A program made the translations under genes and the position numbers. A DNA stretch of 64,000 nucleotides from Oribacterium sp. (GTDB taxonomy: Bacteria > Bacillota_A > Clostridia > Lachnospirales > Lachnospiraceae): positions 1 through 64,000 of the forward strand of contig SFND01000001.1 in the NCBI GenBank assembly GCA_004554245.1, in the 5' to 3' direction. Below are positions 49,557-58,228 of the stretch, in pieces; position 1 is the stretch's first letter; every line of letters starts with the position of its first letter. The notes below the pieces were generated by a model. The model worked only from the letters and a program-made list of their open reading frames with translations. It did no database searches and was not told the DNA's origin.

Positions 49557-50897
49557 TTAGAAGATTCCTCCGACGCCGAGATCCGTGTCGATGGTGTTCA
49601 TGTTGTAGAGCAGCAGCACGTCCGTCACCTCCGGGTGCTCGTTGATGAACGAAGACGGTCCGAAGCGGTAGTAGCGTGTATCGAAGACATAGATCTTTTG
49701 ATAGTGATGCACGAGGAACGGTACCATGGAGTTCGCGTAGCTGTCCTTGATGAGGACGAGCTGGCGGTCCGAATCCGCGCTCGCGTTCGTGATCTCGACG
49801 AGTGGATGCAGATTACTAAGGAACATCGAGTACTTGTCCTTCTGCGCGAGATAGTCGCGGTTGTACAGCGTGTCCGTCACCTCGCCGGTATCCGGATAGC
49901 TTACCGTCAGCTGGTTTGCCGGATTTTCGTACAGCGTGATCGCGTCGCCCGGCACCGTGCTGTCATGGAGCTTCGAGAAGATCGTGCCATGGAAGTCTGT
50001 CGTTACGCAGGTCTTCTGAAAGTCTGCTTCCGGGATCGGGGAGAGCCCGGCGGCGCTGCAGTAGGCCTGATAGCCGACGTAGGCTCCGTGGGTCGTCCAG
50101 TGGTGGTCCGTATGGTAGTAGAGGCCGTCCATAGCGGAAGTATCGCAGCCGGTATCCTCCGCCTCGGCCACCGGCTGCGCGCCGTCTGCATCACCCGAGG
50201 CCTGTGTGCGGTCGGTATCCCCCGCGTCGGTCACCGGCTGTGCGCCGTCTGCATCATCCGAGGCGAGGGTACGGGCGGTCTCTTCCTGCGCCGCCGCGGC
50301 CTGCAGTGCACTCCAGGCGTCGACCTTCTGCATGTTCGGCAGCGCTGCGTAGATCTCGTTCATGGTGTCGACCTGCCGAAGCACGCCCCGGTCCGGTGCG
50401 CAGTTCGGGAGCTTCGCGTTGTAGGTGCTGATGGCGGTCGGGACGAGCATCACACGGACGTTTTCTTTCGCGCCGGTCGTGATGGCATCCTGCAGCTTCT
50501 GGAACTGCGTGATGATCTTTTTCTGCTGCTTCGGCGTCTTGTAGGCTTCGATGTAGTAGCCATCCTTCGCGAGGTAGATGTCGTTGATCTCCTCCCGGCC
50601 GGTCAGCATCTCATACTTCGTCTTCAGGGTCATGAAGGGATCCCGGAGCGGGAAGTGGTCGGAGAGATAGGTCTGAATGCCGCTCATGTAGGAGCCGTCC
50701 TTCAGGGTGTCAAAGCTGTAGACCGGCCAGCTCGCAAGGGCGCGGTTCTCGTTCTCTGAAAAGGTCTGCTTCGGTGCCACGAGACACCATACGCTGAAGC
50801 AGAGGATGAAGGCGGTGATGATACCTACGGTGAGGACCTCGGCCCGGCGCCGCAGACGCCTGATCGGAAAAGTGGCAAGCGATGCGCTGTGATCCAT
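49557..50897 (-). CDS. DHHW family membrane-anchored protein (AlgJ/DltD-like)
   Basis: A 446-residue protein with an N-terminal transmembrane anchor (about 22-43) and a periplasm-type SGNH-like domain carrying the family DHHW motif (YYHTDHHWTTHGAY) and the KDSYANSM serine block near the C-terminus. These proteins act with MBOAT acyltransferases. Between about residues 208 and 250 there is an acidic Ala/Asp-rich insert made of two copies of a 21-residue unit (ASDDADGAQPVTDAGDTDR and ASGDADGAQPVAEAEDTG). The first DHHW lies just after it. The RBS is GGAGG. It follows MBOAT by 108 bases. Confidence 0.85.
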   Translation of the reverse strand: MDHSASLATFPIRRLRRRAEVLTVGIITAFILCFSVWCLVAPKQTFSENENRALASWPVYSFDTLKDGSYMSGIQTYLSDHFPLRDPFMTLKTKYEMLTGREEINDIYLAKDGYYIEAYKTPKQQKKIITQFQKLQDAITTGAKENVRVMLVPTAISTYNAKLPNCAPDRGVLRQVDTMNEIYAALPNMQKVDAWSALQAAAAQEETARTLASDDADGAQPVTDAGDTDRTQASGDADGAQPVAEAEDTGCDTSAMDGLYYHTDHHWTTHGAYVGYQAYCSAAGLSPIPEADFQKTCVTTDFHGTIFSKLHDSTVPGDAITLYENPANQLTVSYPDTGEVTDTLYNRDYLAQKDKYSMFLSNLHPLVEITNASADSDRQLVLIKDSYANSMVPFLVHHYQKIYVFDTRYYRFGPSSFINEHPEVTDVLLLYNMNTIDTDLGVGGIF

Positions 50898-51005
50898 GAT
50901 TTCCTCCTTTTAATCGATGATAAATGCTCGTCTGTTTTCCAGTCGACAGGACGGCTGGAAAATCGGATCGATGTTTGATGACATAGCAGCGGTGGGTCCG
51001 CTCTC

Positions 51006-52679
51006 TTAGAAACGGAAATACAGGAACGGGTTGTAGCTGTCGTTCACGAGGTACGCGGTCGTGAGCAGGAAAAGTACGAGGTAGCCGAGCGCGGTCAGCA
51101 CGGTGCTGAGGGTTACGATACGATGTGCCGCTACGATGCTTCCACCTGTGTTTGTATGGTCAATGCATTTGGCGCTACTCGTATGGCTCTTTGCAGTGAC
51201 ATCTCCGTTTGCATTTCCATGTACAATGCTTCCGGCGTCACTTGGATGGTTCTCCGCAAACGCTGTCTCTTCAGCGTGGCACGTAGCGCCGGCGCAGAGG
51301 TCGATGCGCTTCTGCAGCTTCGCGCGGAGCCACGGGTAGACCGGGAAGGCGAGGATGCAGCCGACGATGAGGGTCGCGAAATTGTTCCGGAGATACCAGA
51401 GAAGTGTGCTGTTCACGAGCGGTACACCGGCCATGCCGAACATGATCCGGATGTACTGTCCGAGCTGCGTCATATCATCGAACACGAAGATGATGAAGCC
51501 GAAGATGACGATCAGGATCGCGTAGAGGTGCTGGAGAATGCGTGGAAGCTTCCGAAGGGCGCTTCCCCAGACATCCTTTTCGAACGCGAGGAGGACACCG
51601 TAGTAGAGGCCCCAGAGCACGAAGTTCCAGGCGGCACCATGCCAGAGTCCGGTCAGGAACCAGACGACGAACATGTTCCGAAGCTGCTTCCACTTTCCGT
51701 GGCGATTGCCGCCGAGCGGGATGTAGACATAATCACGGAAGCAGGTGCTGAGCGAGATATGCCAGCGACGCCAGAAATCGGTGACGGAGACAGAGGAGAG
51801 CGGATAGTTGAAGTTCTCGAGGTAGTGGAAGCCGAGCATGCGGCCCATACCGATCGCCATGTCACTGTAGGCGCTGAAGTCGAAGTAGAGCTGGAGCGTG
51901 AAGCAGAGGCCGCCGAGCCAGGCACCGAGCACCGAGATCGTCGCCCCCGGACCGAGCACGGTCTGCAGAGAGGTGACGATGCCCTGGACCGAAGCATCGG
52001 CCGACGCAGCTGCCGGGCCAATCGTGAAGGCACTCGACTTGATGAGCTCCCAGACGGCACCGATGGTGTTCGCGAGGAGGACCTTCTTGAAGAGGCCCTG
52101 CAGGAAGCGGAGACCGCCGTCGACGAAGCCGTCGAAGGTGATGGCGCGCGCGTGCAGCTCCTCGTTGACGGTGGAGAAGCGGACGATCGGGCCGGCGATG
52201 AGCTGCGGGAACATCGACACGTAGGTGAGGTAGTAGAAGTAATTTTTCTCGACCGCCACCTCACGCTTATAGAGGTCGATGGTGTAGCTCATGGTCTGGA
52301 AGGTGAAGAAGCTGATGCCGATCGGGAGACCGAGGTGGAGCGGCGTGATGGTAGTACCGGCGAGGGCATTGACCGTCTCCACCAGGAAATCGGCGTACTT
52401 GAAGAAACCGAGACAGCCGAGGTCGATGAGCACCGACAGCAGAAGACAGAGCCGGCGGATGGCCGGACGCTGATCCGCGCGGTCCATTACACGGCCGAGC
52501 GTGTAGTCGGACAGGGTCTCGAAAATCATGAGCAGGATATAGACCGGCTCGCCCCAGGCGTAGAAGAGCAGGGAAAATGCGAGCAGGACATAGTTCTTCC
52601 AGCGGAACGGTACCAGATAGTAGAGGATCAGGCAGAGCGGCAGGAAGTAAAAAAGAAACGGGATACTGCTGAAAACCAT
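51006..52679 (-). CDS. MBOAT family O-acyltransferase (AlgI/DltB-like)
   Basis: A 557-residue membrane enzyme with about 11-12 helices that moves acyl groups across the membrane to a surface glycan. Conserved segments: LAFSLLFYAWGEPVYI, FPQLIAGPIVRF, GLCFTLQLYFDFSAYSDMAIGMGRMLG, TDFWRRWHISLSTCFRDYVYIPLGGNR (read in parts) and the catalytic His in GLWHGAAWNF. Unusual: about 55 residues (about 460-515) of Cys/His/Ser/Asn-rich, less GC-rich sequence are inserted before the last helix. The start is ATG 52679 with AGGAGAC. The transcript is isolated from the DUF4358 gene by a terminator. Confidence 0.9.
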   Translation of the reverse strand: MVFSSIPFLFYFLPLCLILYYLVPFRWKNYVLLAFSLLFYAWGEPVYILLMIFETLSDYTLGRVMDRADQRPAIRRLCLLLSVLIDLGCLGFFKYADFLVETVNALAGTTITPLHLGLPIGISFFTFQTMSYTIDLYKREVAVEKNYFYYLTYVSMFPQLIAGPIVRFSTVNEELHARAITFDGFVDGGLRFLQGLFKKVLLANTIGAVWELIKSSAFTIGPAAASADASVQGIVTSLQTVLGPGATISVLGAWLGGLCFTLQLYFDFSAYSDMAIGMGRMLGFHYLENFNYPLSSVSVTDFWRRWHISLSTCFRDYVYIPLGGNRHGKWKQLRNMFVVWFLTGLWHGAAWNFVLWGLYYGVLLAFEKDVWGSALRKLPRILQHLYAILIVIFGFIIFVFDDMTQLGQYIRIMFGMAGVPLVNSTLLWYLRNNFATLIVGCILAFPVYPWLRAKLQKRIDLCAGATCHAEETAFAENHPSDAGSIVHGNANGDVTAKSHTSSAKCIDHTNTGGSIVAAHRIVTLSTVLTALGYLVLFLLTTAYLVNDSYNPFLYFRF

Positions 52680-52797
52680 AAAATGTCTCCTGAAAAAAGT
52701 GACCGTGCAGGGAGGGGAGCCGGCCTGAATTTCGTCGGCTTTGGAGCACTGCGCGTCCATAGCCGGCATCCGGGGTCACTGAACTGGGTGGTAACTT

Positions 52798-52874
52798 AAA
52801 AAGGCTGCCACAGGGACGCGGCAGCGACATCGGATGGGTCCGATACCGGCGGCCTGCGCTTCTGTGACAGCCCT
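52798..52874 (-). terminator. terminator of the DUF4358 gene
   Basis: On the minus strand AGGGCTGTCACAG pairs with CTGTGGCAGCC, followed by TTTTT; the long loop has its own hairpins. The 288-base gap 52680-52967 has nothing else apparent. Confidence 0.6.
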
Positions 52875-52967
52875 GTGTGTTATGGGTTCGGCTTCTTCGT
52901 GAAGCTTCGGGCAGTGTGGCCCGAGGGTTTATTCGTTTTCGTGTGCTGTCAGGCGAAAAGCTGTGGA

Positions 52968-53717
52968 TCAGCCTACGTTTGCGGAGATCACCTGATCGAT
53001 CTGGGATGCGTTTCCGGACATGATGAGATAAACGTAGTTGCCGGAGGTCTTTACGAAGCCGGCAGCAGCCACCTGGTAAGCGGTCGGGTTGTAGTCCTGA
53101 AGCTCCGCCTCCTTCTGCTGCTTTACGGTCGCGAGCTGGCTCGACAGCGTGCTGACACTGGATACATCCTTCGCCTTTAAGATCACGACGGTATCGGCCT
53201 GAGTGACATCCTCGGCGGCAGCGAAGACATAGCCGTCGAGCTGAGAGGCGTCGATGCCGTAGTAGTTTGAGATATAGCTGTCATCGAAGCTGACCATGCT
53301 CGGCAGGTAGCTGGTGAGCTTACTGTAGATATCCGCTGGTGCGGCACCGGTGGAAGCCGCCTTCGTCTCAGCAGCGGTGGTTTCCTCCGCCTTCGCGTCC
53401 TGTGCAGCGGCTTCGTTCTTCTCGTCTGCCTTTGTCTCATCCTTTACGGCCTTCTCGTTCTTCGACTCCGCCTCGGCGCTTTCCTTCTCGTCCTTTGACT
53501 CCTCCGCTGCAGCAGTGGTTTCTTCCACATCGGTCGTTGTTTCCTCCGCTACCGCGGTTTCTGCTGCTGTGGTGGTTTCCTCGGTCGCTGTAGTGGTTTC
53601 CGCTGCTGCACTGGTGACCGCCGCCGTTGTCACGGCTTCCGCATTGCCTGAGCCACAGGCGTTCAGCACCAGCATGGAAGCAGCCAGCATAGCCACGGTC
53701 ATAAATCTCTTTTTCAT
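52968..53717 (-). CDS. DUF4358 lipoprotein
   Basis: A 249-residue lipoprotein. Lipobox LNAC, acylated at C21. A very long linker (about 22-125) of Thr/Ala/Glu/Lys, acidic then mixed-charge, carries the C-terminal DUF4358 domain (ADIYSKLTSYLPSMVSFDD, read ADIYSKLTSYLP, SMVSFDD; ISNYYGIDASQLDGYVFAAAE, read in two parts). The family is common in gut Clostridia with unknown role and often lies next to MBOAT/DHHW genes. ATG 53717 follows AGGGAG. Function unknown. Confidence 0.8.
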   Translation of the reverse strand: MKKRFMTVAMLAASMLVLNACGSGNAEAVTTAAVTSAAAETTTATEETTTAAETAVAEETTTDVEETTAAAEESKDEKESAEAESKNEKAVKDETKADEKNEAAAQDAKAEETTAAETKAASTGAAPADIYSKLTSYLPSMVSFDDSYISNYYGIDASQLDGYVFAAAEDVTQADTVVILKAKDVSSVSTLSSQLATVKQQKEAELQDYNPTAYQVAAAGFVKTSGNYVYLIMSGNASQIDQVISANVG

Positions 53718-53992
53718 AATCAATCTCCCTTATTACTATACTATAGTGAATGGAACCGCCGCTGATCCGGCAGCTCTCCATGGTCTTCCTACAACGCGCT
53801 ATTATAACTTTTTAAATACGTTTCGACAATGCTTCCCACGGTTTTTGTGTGGCGTTACCCGGATAAACAGTTTACTACAGTGCGTCGCGATATTTAAGAT
53901 GAAAAGTCACCTTTCGAATAGTATACTGAAAATCAGATGAATCAGCGCAAGTGCGCTGAAAAAGAACATAACAGATGAACAGCAGGAGTTTT

Positions 53993-54793
53993 ATGAGTAA
54001 AATCACATTTCAGAAACCAGGTAATTTCATATATCCGGTGCCGGCGGTGATGGTGAGCCTCCGGGATGCGTCCGGGAAGTCGAACATCATCACGATTGCG
54101 TGGACCGGCACGATCTGTTCCGCCCCGCCGATGGCCTATATCTCCGTGCGAAAAAGCCGGGCGAGCTATCCGATGCTGATAGAGAGCGGCGAGTTCGTCA
54201 TCAACCTTCCGAGTGAGGAACTCGTGCGTGCGCTCGATTACTGTGGTGTCCGAAGCCTCGATCAGGTCGATAAGTGGAAAGAAATGAATCTGCATGAGGG
54301 TCAGGCGAGTGTCGTCGCTGCGCCGACCATTGAGGAGGCACCGGTCTCCATCGAGTGTAAGGTGACACAGGTGCTCCCACTTGGTACGCATGACATGTTC
54401 CTCGCAGAGGTCGTTGCGGTCGATGTCGATGACCGCTACATCGATGAAAAGGGTGCCTTTCATATGGATCAGGTAGGGCTCGTCGCCTACAGCCATGGGG
54501 ATTACATGTCCCTCGGCGAGAAGCTCGGCAGCTTCGGCTACTCCGTTCGGAAGAAACCGGCAAAACCAGTGAAATCTACGAAAACGGTGAAGTCTTCAAA
54601 AATCGAGAAAACGGTATCCGCACAATCTTCGAAGTCGAGAAAAGTCACGAAATCTGCAAATCCAGAGAAGAATAAAAAAGCAGCACCTGCGCAATCTGAA
54701 AGCTCGAAGTCAGTCGTGAAAGCTACGAACGCACGGAAGTTTACGAAAGACAGAAAAACTTCGCCATCAAAGAACAGAAACGGAAAAATCTGA
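53993..54793 (+). CDS. flavin reductase family protein with Lys/Ser-rich tail
   Basis: A 266-residue protein. Residues 1-185 form a flavin reductase-like FMN-binding domain: PVPAVMVSLRDASGKSNIITIAW, TICSAPPMAYISVRKSRASY, SGEFVINLPSEEL (each shown in part), and a late HMDQVGLVAYSHGDYMSLGEKLG. The C-terminal 80 residues are disordered, repeating KS/KT/EK motifs and ending in K/R/N-rich sequence. This tail is not part of the family and may bind nucleic acid or anionic surfaces. ATG 53993 follows GCAGGAG. The electron acceptor is unknown. Confidence 0.82.
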   Translation: MSKITFQKPGNFIYPVPAVMVSLRDASGKSNIITIAWTGTICSAPPMAYISVRKSRASYPMLIESGEFVINLPSEELVRALDYCGVRSLDQVDKWKEMNLHEGQASVVAAPTIEEAPVSIECKVTQVLPLGTHDMFLAEVVAVDVDDRYIDEKGAFHMDQVGLVAYSHGDYMSLGEKLGSFGYSVRKKPAKPVKSTKTVKSSKIEKTVSAQSSKSRKVTKSANPEKNKKAAPAQSESSKSVVKATNARKFTKDRKTSPSKNRNGKI

Positions 54794-54801
54794 GCCAAAA
54801 T

Positions 54802-54849
54802 GAACCCGACGCAGTGGATGCAGAATGAAGCATCGACGGTGTCGGGTTC
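54802..54849 (+). terminator. terminator of the flavin reductase gene
   Basis: GAACCCGAC...GTCGGGTTC with a longer loop, followed by TCTCTTCGTC. Confidence 0.5.
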
Positions 54850-54877
54850 TCTTCGTCATGGAAACGGTTGGATTTTT

Positions 54878-54997
54878 TATAATATGAGAACTGGATTCTG
54901 TATAATATGGATACTGTCGGAGTCTTTATAATATGAAAACTTGTAAAAAAATGTAAAAGGATGTAAAATGAATCTAGAGATGTAAAAGGATGTAAAA
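54878..54997 (+). repeat. two sets of short direct repeats upstream of the AAA ATPase
   Basis: TATAATATG occurs at 54878, 54901 and 54927 (spacing 23 and 26). ATGTAAAAGGATGTAAAA occurs at 54951-54968 and 54980-54997 (period 29). The TATAATATG copies could be tandem -10 elements. The gap 54794-55061 has no gene. Confidence 0.65.
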
Positions 54998-55061
54998 CAA
55001 ATTTGGAAATGCAGAAATGAAATCAGACTATCCACTGTGAAGAAGCGAAAGGAGCATGAGG

Positions 55062-56099
55062 ATGAGTCGCGGTAAGAATCCATTCAGTTTATCGTTTGGG
55101 CGTATCCCACCGGAATATATCGTGCGAAGCAGTGTCATCGATCAGGTGGTTGAAACCTTTACCTGTGAGCCGGTAACGATTCAGAACTATATGATCACCG
55201 GTGTACGTGGAAGTGGTAAAACAGTGACCATGACGGCGATATGTGAGCGTATCAAAGAGCTGGATCACTGGATGGTGATCAAGATCAGTCCGCTAGATGA
55301 TATCCTGGATACGCTTCTGAAAACCTTGAAAACAGCCGGCGGGAAGGGAAAAGAATCCACCATCACCTTTGGAACCTCCCATCTTAATATCAGTATGAAG
55401 AGCACGGAGCAGAGTGTAAATGCCGAAATTGATGGGCTGCTTGAGCTGTTCGAAAAGAAACAGATGAGTATTCTGGTAGCCATCGATGAGATCACGGATA
55501 CACCGCAGATGCGAAAATTTTCCAGCGCGCTTCAGATGTTTATCACGAATAACCGGCCGATTTATTTTATCGGCACTGGTTTATTTGAAGAAATCGAGAA
55601 GCTGAAAAATGTTCCGAATTTAACGTTTCTGTATCGAACACCGAAGATTACGATGGAGCCGCTGAATATCGTAGCGATGGCGCAGACCTATCAGAGAATA
55701 TTTGATATTTCGGATAAGCAGGCGGGCGCTATGGCCTCGATGACGAAGGGATATTCGTATGCGTTTCAGGTACTGGGCTATCTATACTGGAATGAACCGG
55801 GTGATTTTCCGACGCGAAGTCTGCTGGACAAGTTCGATGCGCAGCTGGCTGACGCGTCCTATCACCGACTCTGGATGGATCTGTCCGATATGGATCGGAA
55901 GGTGGTCATGAGCATCGCGGGGAATGAAGGTGGAAAAACGAAAGACATTGCCATGCAGGCAGAGATGGATGGCAATAAATTTAACCAGTACCGCAGACGC
56001 TTAAAGGATCACGGCATCATCGATGTTAGTCAGTATGGAAAGATTTCCTTTGCACTGCCGAGATTTAAGGAATTTGTTGAGTCATACGGGGCATTTTGA
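55062..56099 (+). CDS. AAA+ ATPase (AAA_16/orc1-like) with winged-helix C-terminus
   Basis: A 345-residue ATP-binding protein. Walker A GVRGSGKTVTM (about residues 48-55), Walker B ILVAIDEI, sensor-1-like PIYFIGTGLFEEI. The C-terminal 90 residues have a winged-helix look (LSDMDRKVVMSIAGN, TKDIAMQAEMDGNKFNQYRRRLKDHGII, SFALPRFKEF, in parts) like archaeal-type initiator or mobile-element ATPases. AGGAG fits ATG 55062; ATG 55056 is too close. No partner gene. Function unknown; a defence or mobile origin is a guess. Confidence 0.8.
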   Translation: MSRGKNPFSLSFGRIPPEYIVRSSVIDQVVETFTCEPVTIQNYMITGVRGSGKTVTMTAICERIKELDHWMVIKISPLDDILDTLLKTLKTAGGKGKESTITFGTSHLNISMKSTEQSVNAEIDGLLELFEKKQMSILVAIDEITDTPQMRKFSSALQMFITNNRPIYFIGTGLFEEIEKLKNVPNLTFLYRTPKITMEPLNIVAMAQTYQRIFDISDKQAGAMASMTKGYSYAFQVLGYLYWNEPGDFPTRSLLDKFDAQLADASYHRLWMDLSDMDRKVVMSIAGNEGGKTKDIAMQAEMDGNKFNQYRRRLKDHGIIDVSQYGKISFALPRFKEFVESYGAF

Positions 56100-56273
56100 T
56101 CTTATAGAAGAAACATGTTGCAGCGAGATTTCATGACACAGAAAATGAAGTTATACTATTCGGGCACTTCCGTTCCAAAAGGTTAAGACTAATTAATAAT
56201 TATACGGGACATTCTGTGATAAAATGAATGCATCAAGTGACGATTTTCGTGCAGGGAGCAGGTGTACTGTCGC

Positions 56274-57728
56274 ATGGCGAGGGAAATGAATCAAAATCTG
56301 AACAGGAATCAGAGTGGTCGCAGTTCGAACGGACGGCGGTCTTCTTCTGATGTCTATGCTTCCACTGCACGTCGCTCATCTGGCAGAAGCAGTGCCGGCG
56401 GCGGGAATCGGGGAAGCGGGCGTAGTACGTCCTCTTCGCGTTCAACGCAGAACCGGAGCGGTGCATCTGCCCAGCGTTCTACGCAGTATCGGAACAGCGC
56501 AGCCTCTTCGCGCTCTGCACAGACCCGAAGCGCTTCGATGGGCACTGCGCGTGGCCGCCGTCGTGTGCTGACGGAAGCTGAGAAGGAGTACTACCGCAGG
56601 CAGCGGGCGCTGGCGCGTCGCCGGAAGGCGGCACGGAAGCGGGCATATCAGGCGAGAGCCTTCGTGCTGATCACACTGATTCTCATCTGCTTCCTGGGCT
56701 TTAAGGGACTTTCCTACATCGCGAACTACATCGAGACCAGTCGTCAGAATGCTGTCAACGCCATGCAGGATATCGACATCCAGCGGGATCACAGCAGCAT
56801 CGATGTAACGGAAAGCACCGGTGCCGCGATGAGCGACGCCGTCACGGCGAACACACCGGGTGATGCTGCCAGTGATGCGAGTGCACTCGGGGATGGCATC
56901 AGTACGAATCTGGCGAATGGCGAAACAGGAAGTGCATCCACGACCGGTGCCGACATCGCCGACCCGACCCATGTTCTCTCGAACGGCCGCTATCTCGACA
57001 TCACGAAGCCGATGGTGGCGCTCACCTGGGATGACGGTCCGAAGTCGTCCGTCGGAAACCATCTGATGGATGTCCTCGAAGCCAATAACGGCCGCGGTAC
57101 CTTCTTCGTCGTCGGTGAACGCATCGATAAGGATCCGGATGAAGTGAAGCGCATGGTGGCAGATGGCCACGAGGTCGGAAACCACAGCTGGGATCATGAT
57201 GAGAAGCTGTCGAAGAAGGGCGTCGACTATATCCGCAGTGAATTTGATAAAACGAATCAGAAGGTCCAGGAGCTGACCGGCGTCACGCCGACCCTTGCCC
57301 GCCTTCCGGGCGGCATCGCATCCGAGGATGTGAAGAGTACCCTTACGATGCCGATGATTTTCTGGTCGATCGATACGCTCGACTGGAAGACGAAAAACGC
57401 ACAGTCCACGATCGATGCCATCCAGGGAAGCATCAAGGATGGAGACATCATCCTCATGCATGAGCTGTATGATGCCACCTCGCAGGCCTGTGACACGGTG
57501 ATTCCATGGCTGAATCAGCAGGGCTACCAGATGGTGACGGTGTCTGAGCTCATCCAGTTCCGTCAGGCGAACGTCGCCGGCGGAAACGGCAAGCAGTACA
57601 GCGCCTTCCGCCCGCAGCCGACCGAAGCGGCACCGGTTACCGAAGCGGCATCAGTCGCCGCCTCGGAAGCAGCCCCGGTACCTGTAGATGGGAGCAGTGC
57701 TGCAGAAAGCCCTGTCGCAGAAACATAA
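56274..57728 (+). CDS. polysaccharide deacetylase (CE4), membrane-anchored
   Basis: A carbohydrate-esterase family 4 enzyme of about 484 residues that likely deacetylates peptidoglycan or another surface polymer. A long N-terminal cytoplasmic tail rich in Ser/Arg/Asn (about 1-90) is followed by one transmembrane helix (about 128-146) and a linker. The NodB domain has all main motifs: LTWDDGP (catalytic Asp pair), HEVGNHSWDHDEKL (metal H-x4-H), RLPGG, and ILMHEL. An Ala/Pro/Thr C-terminal tail follows. The start is uncertain: GTG 56262 is near AGGGAG (3 bases), ATG 56274 far (15), ATG 56286 also possible. Confidence 0.85.
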   Translation: MAREMNQNLNRNQSGRSSNGRRSSSDVYASTARRSSGRSSAGGGNRGSGRSTSSSRSTQNRSGASAQRSTQYRNSAASSRSAQTRSASMGTARGRRRVLTEAEKEYYRRQRALARRRKAARKRAYQARAFVLITLILICFLGFKGLSYIANYIETSRQNAVNAMQDIDIQRDHSSIDVTESTGAAMSDAVTANTPGDAASDASALGDGISTNLANGETGSASTTGADIADPTHVLSNGRYLDITKPMVALTWDDGPKSSVGNHLMDVLEANNGRGTFFVVGERIDKDPDEVKRMVADGHEVGNHSWDHDEKLSKKGVDYIRSEFDKTNQKVQELTGVTPTLARLPGGIASEDVKSTLTMPMIFWSIDTLDWKTKNAQSTIDAIQGSIKDGDIILMHELYDATSQACDTVIPWLNQQGYQMVTVSELIQFRQANVAGGNGKQYSAFRPQPTEAAPVTEAASVAASEAAPVPVDGSSAAESPVAET

Positions 57729-57744
57729 ATACCAGAAATCAACG

Positions 57745-57795
57745 AGGCGCTTGCATGCCCAGATTGGATAATCCGGGTACGCAAGCGCCTTCTTT
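57745..57795 (+). terminator. terminator of the deacetylase gene
   Basis: AGGCGCTTGC...GCAAGCGCCT followed by TCTTTG. Confidence 0.7.
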
Positions 57796-57940
57796 GTCAC
57801 CATAAGAATCGTGGGGATGAAGGAGATGTAACGCCCACCTGATTTCAGAAATCGAAAGAAAGCAGGGGTGATGTGTCGGGTGATTCCCGGACATCGAAAA
57901 ATGGCACAGGGCATGCCGGACGATTTCCGGGCAACAAAAA

Positions 57941-58011
57941 AGCGGCTGACGGGAGTCGGACCCGCCTATCTGGCTTGGGAAGCCAGCGTACTACCGATGT
58001 ACTACAGCCGC
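57941..58011 (-). tRNA. tRNA-Gly (anticodon CCC)
   Basis: Full cloverleaf on the minus strand: acceptor GCGGCTG/CAGCCGC, D-arm GTAC-ATCGGTA-GTAC, anticodon stem CTGGC/GCCAG with loop TTCCCAA (anticodon CCC), T-arm GCGGG-TCCGACT-CCCGT. The discriminator base is U and CCA is not encoded. The acceptor end is followed by a T-run that may terminate. Confidence 0.95.
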
Positions 58012-58022
58012 ATAATACATAT

Positions 58023-58051
58023 ATTTTACGCCAAATATCAGAATTTTTCAA
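58023..58051 (-). promoter_or_regulatory. tRNA-Gly promoter
   Basis: On the minus strand TTGAAA (58051-58046), a 17-bp spacer and TAAAAT (58028-58023), 12 bases before the tRNA. Confidence 0.7.
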
Positions 58052-58228
58052 TCACAATTTGAATTTTGATGCTTGTGTTTTTTGACCCCTATGTTCACGC
58101 TCAACTTGTCTGTAACATATTACTCAAACAAGTTCAACGCGTGGAATCTATCGTTTTTAAAAAATCGACAAGTGCGAAATCGCTGAGATATGCTACACTA
58201 TGAAAACAAGTAGAGAAAGAGGAATCCT

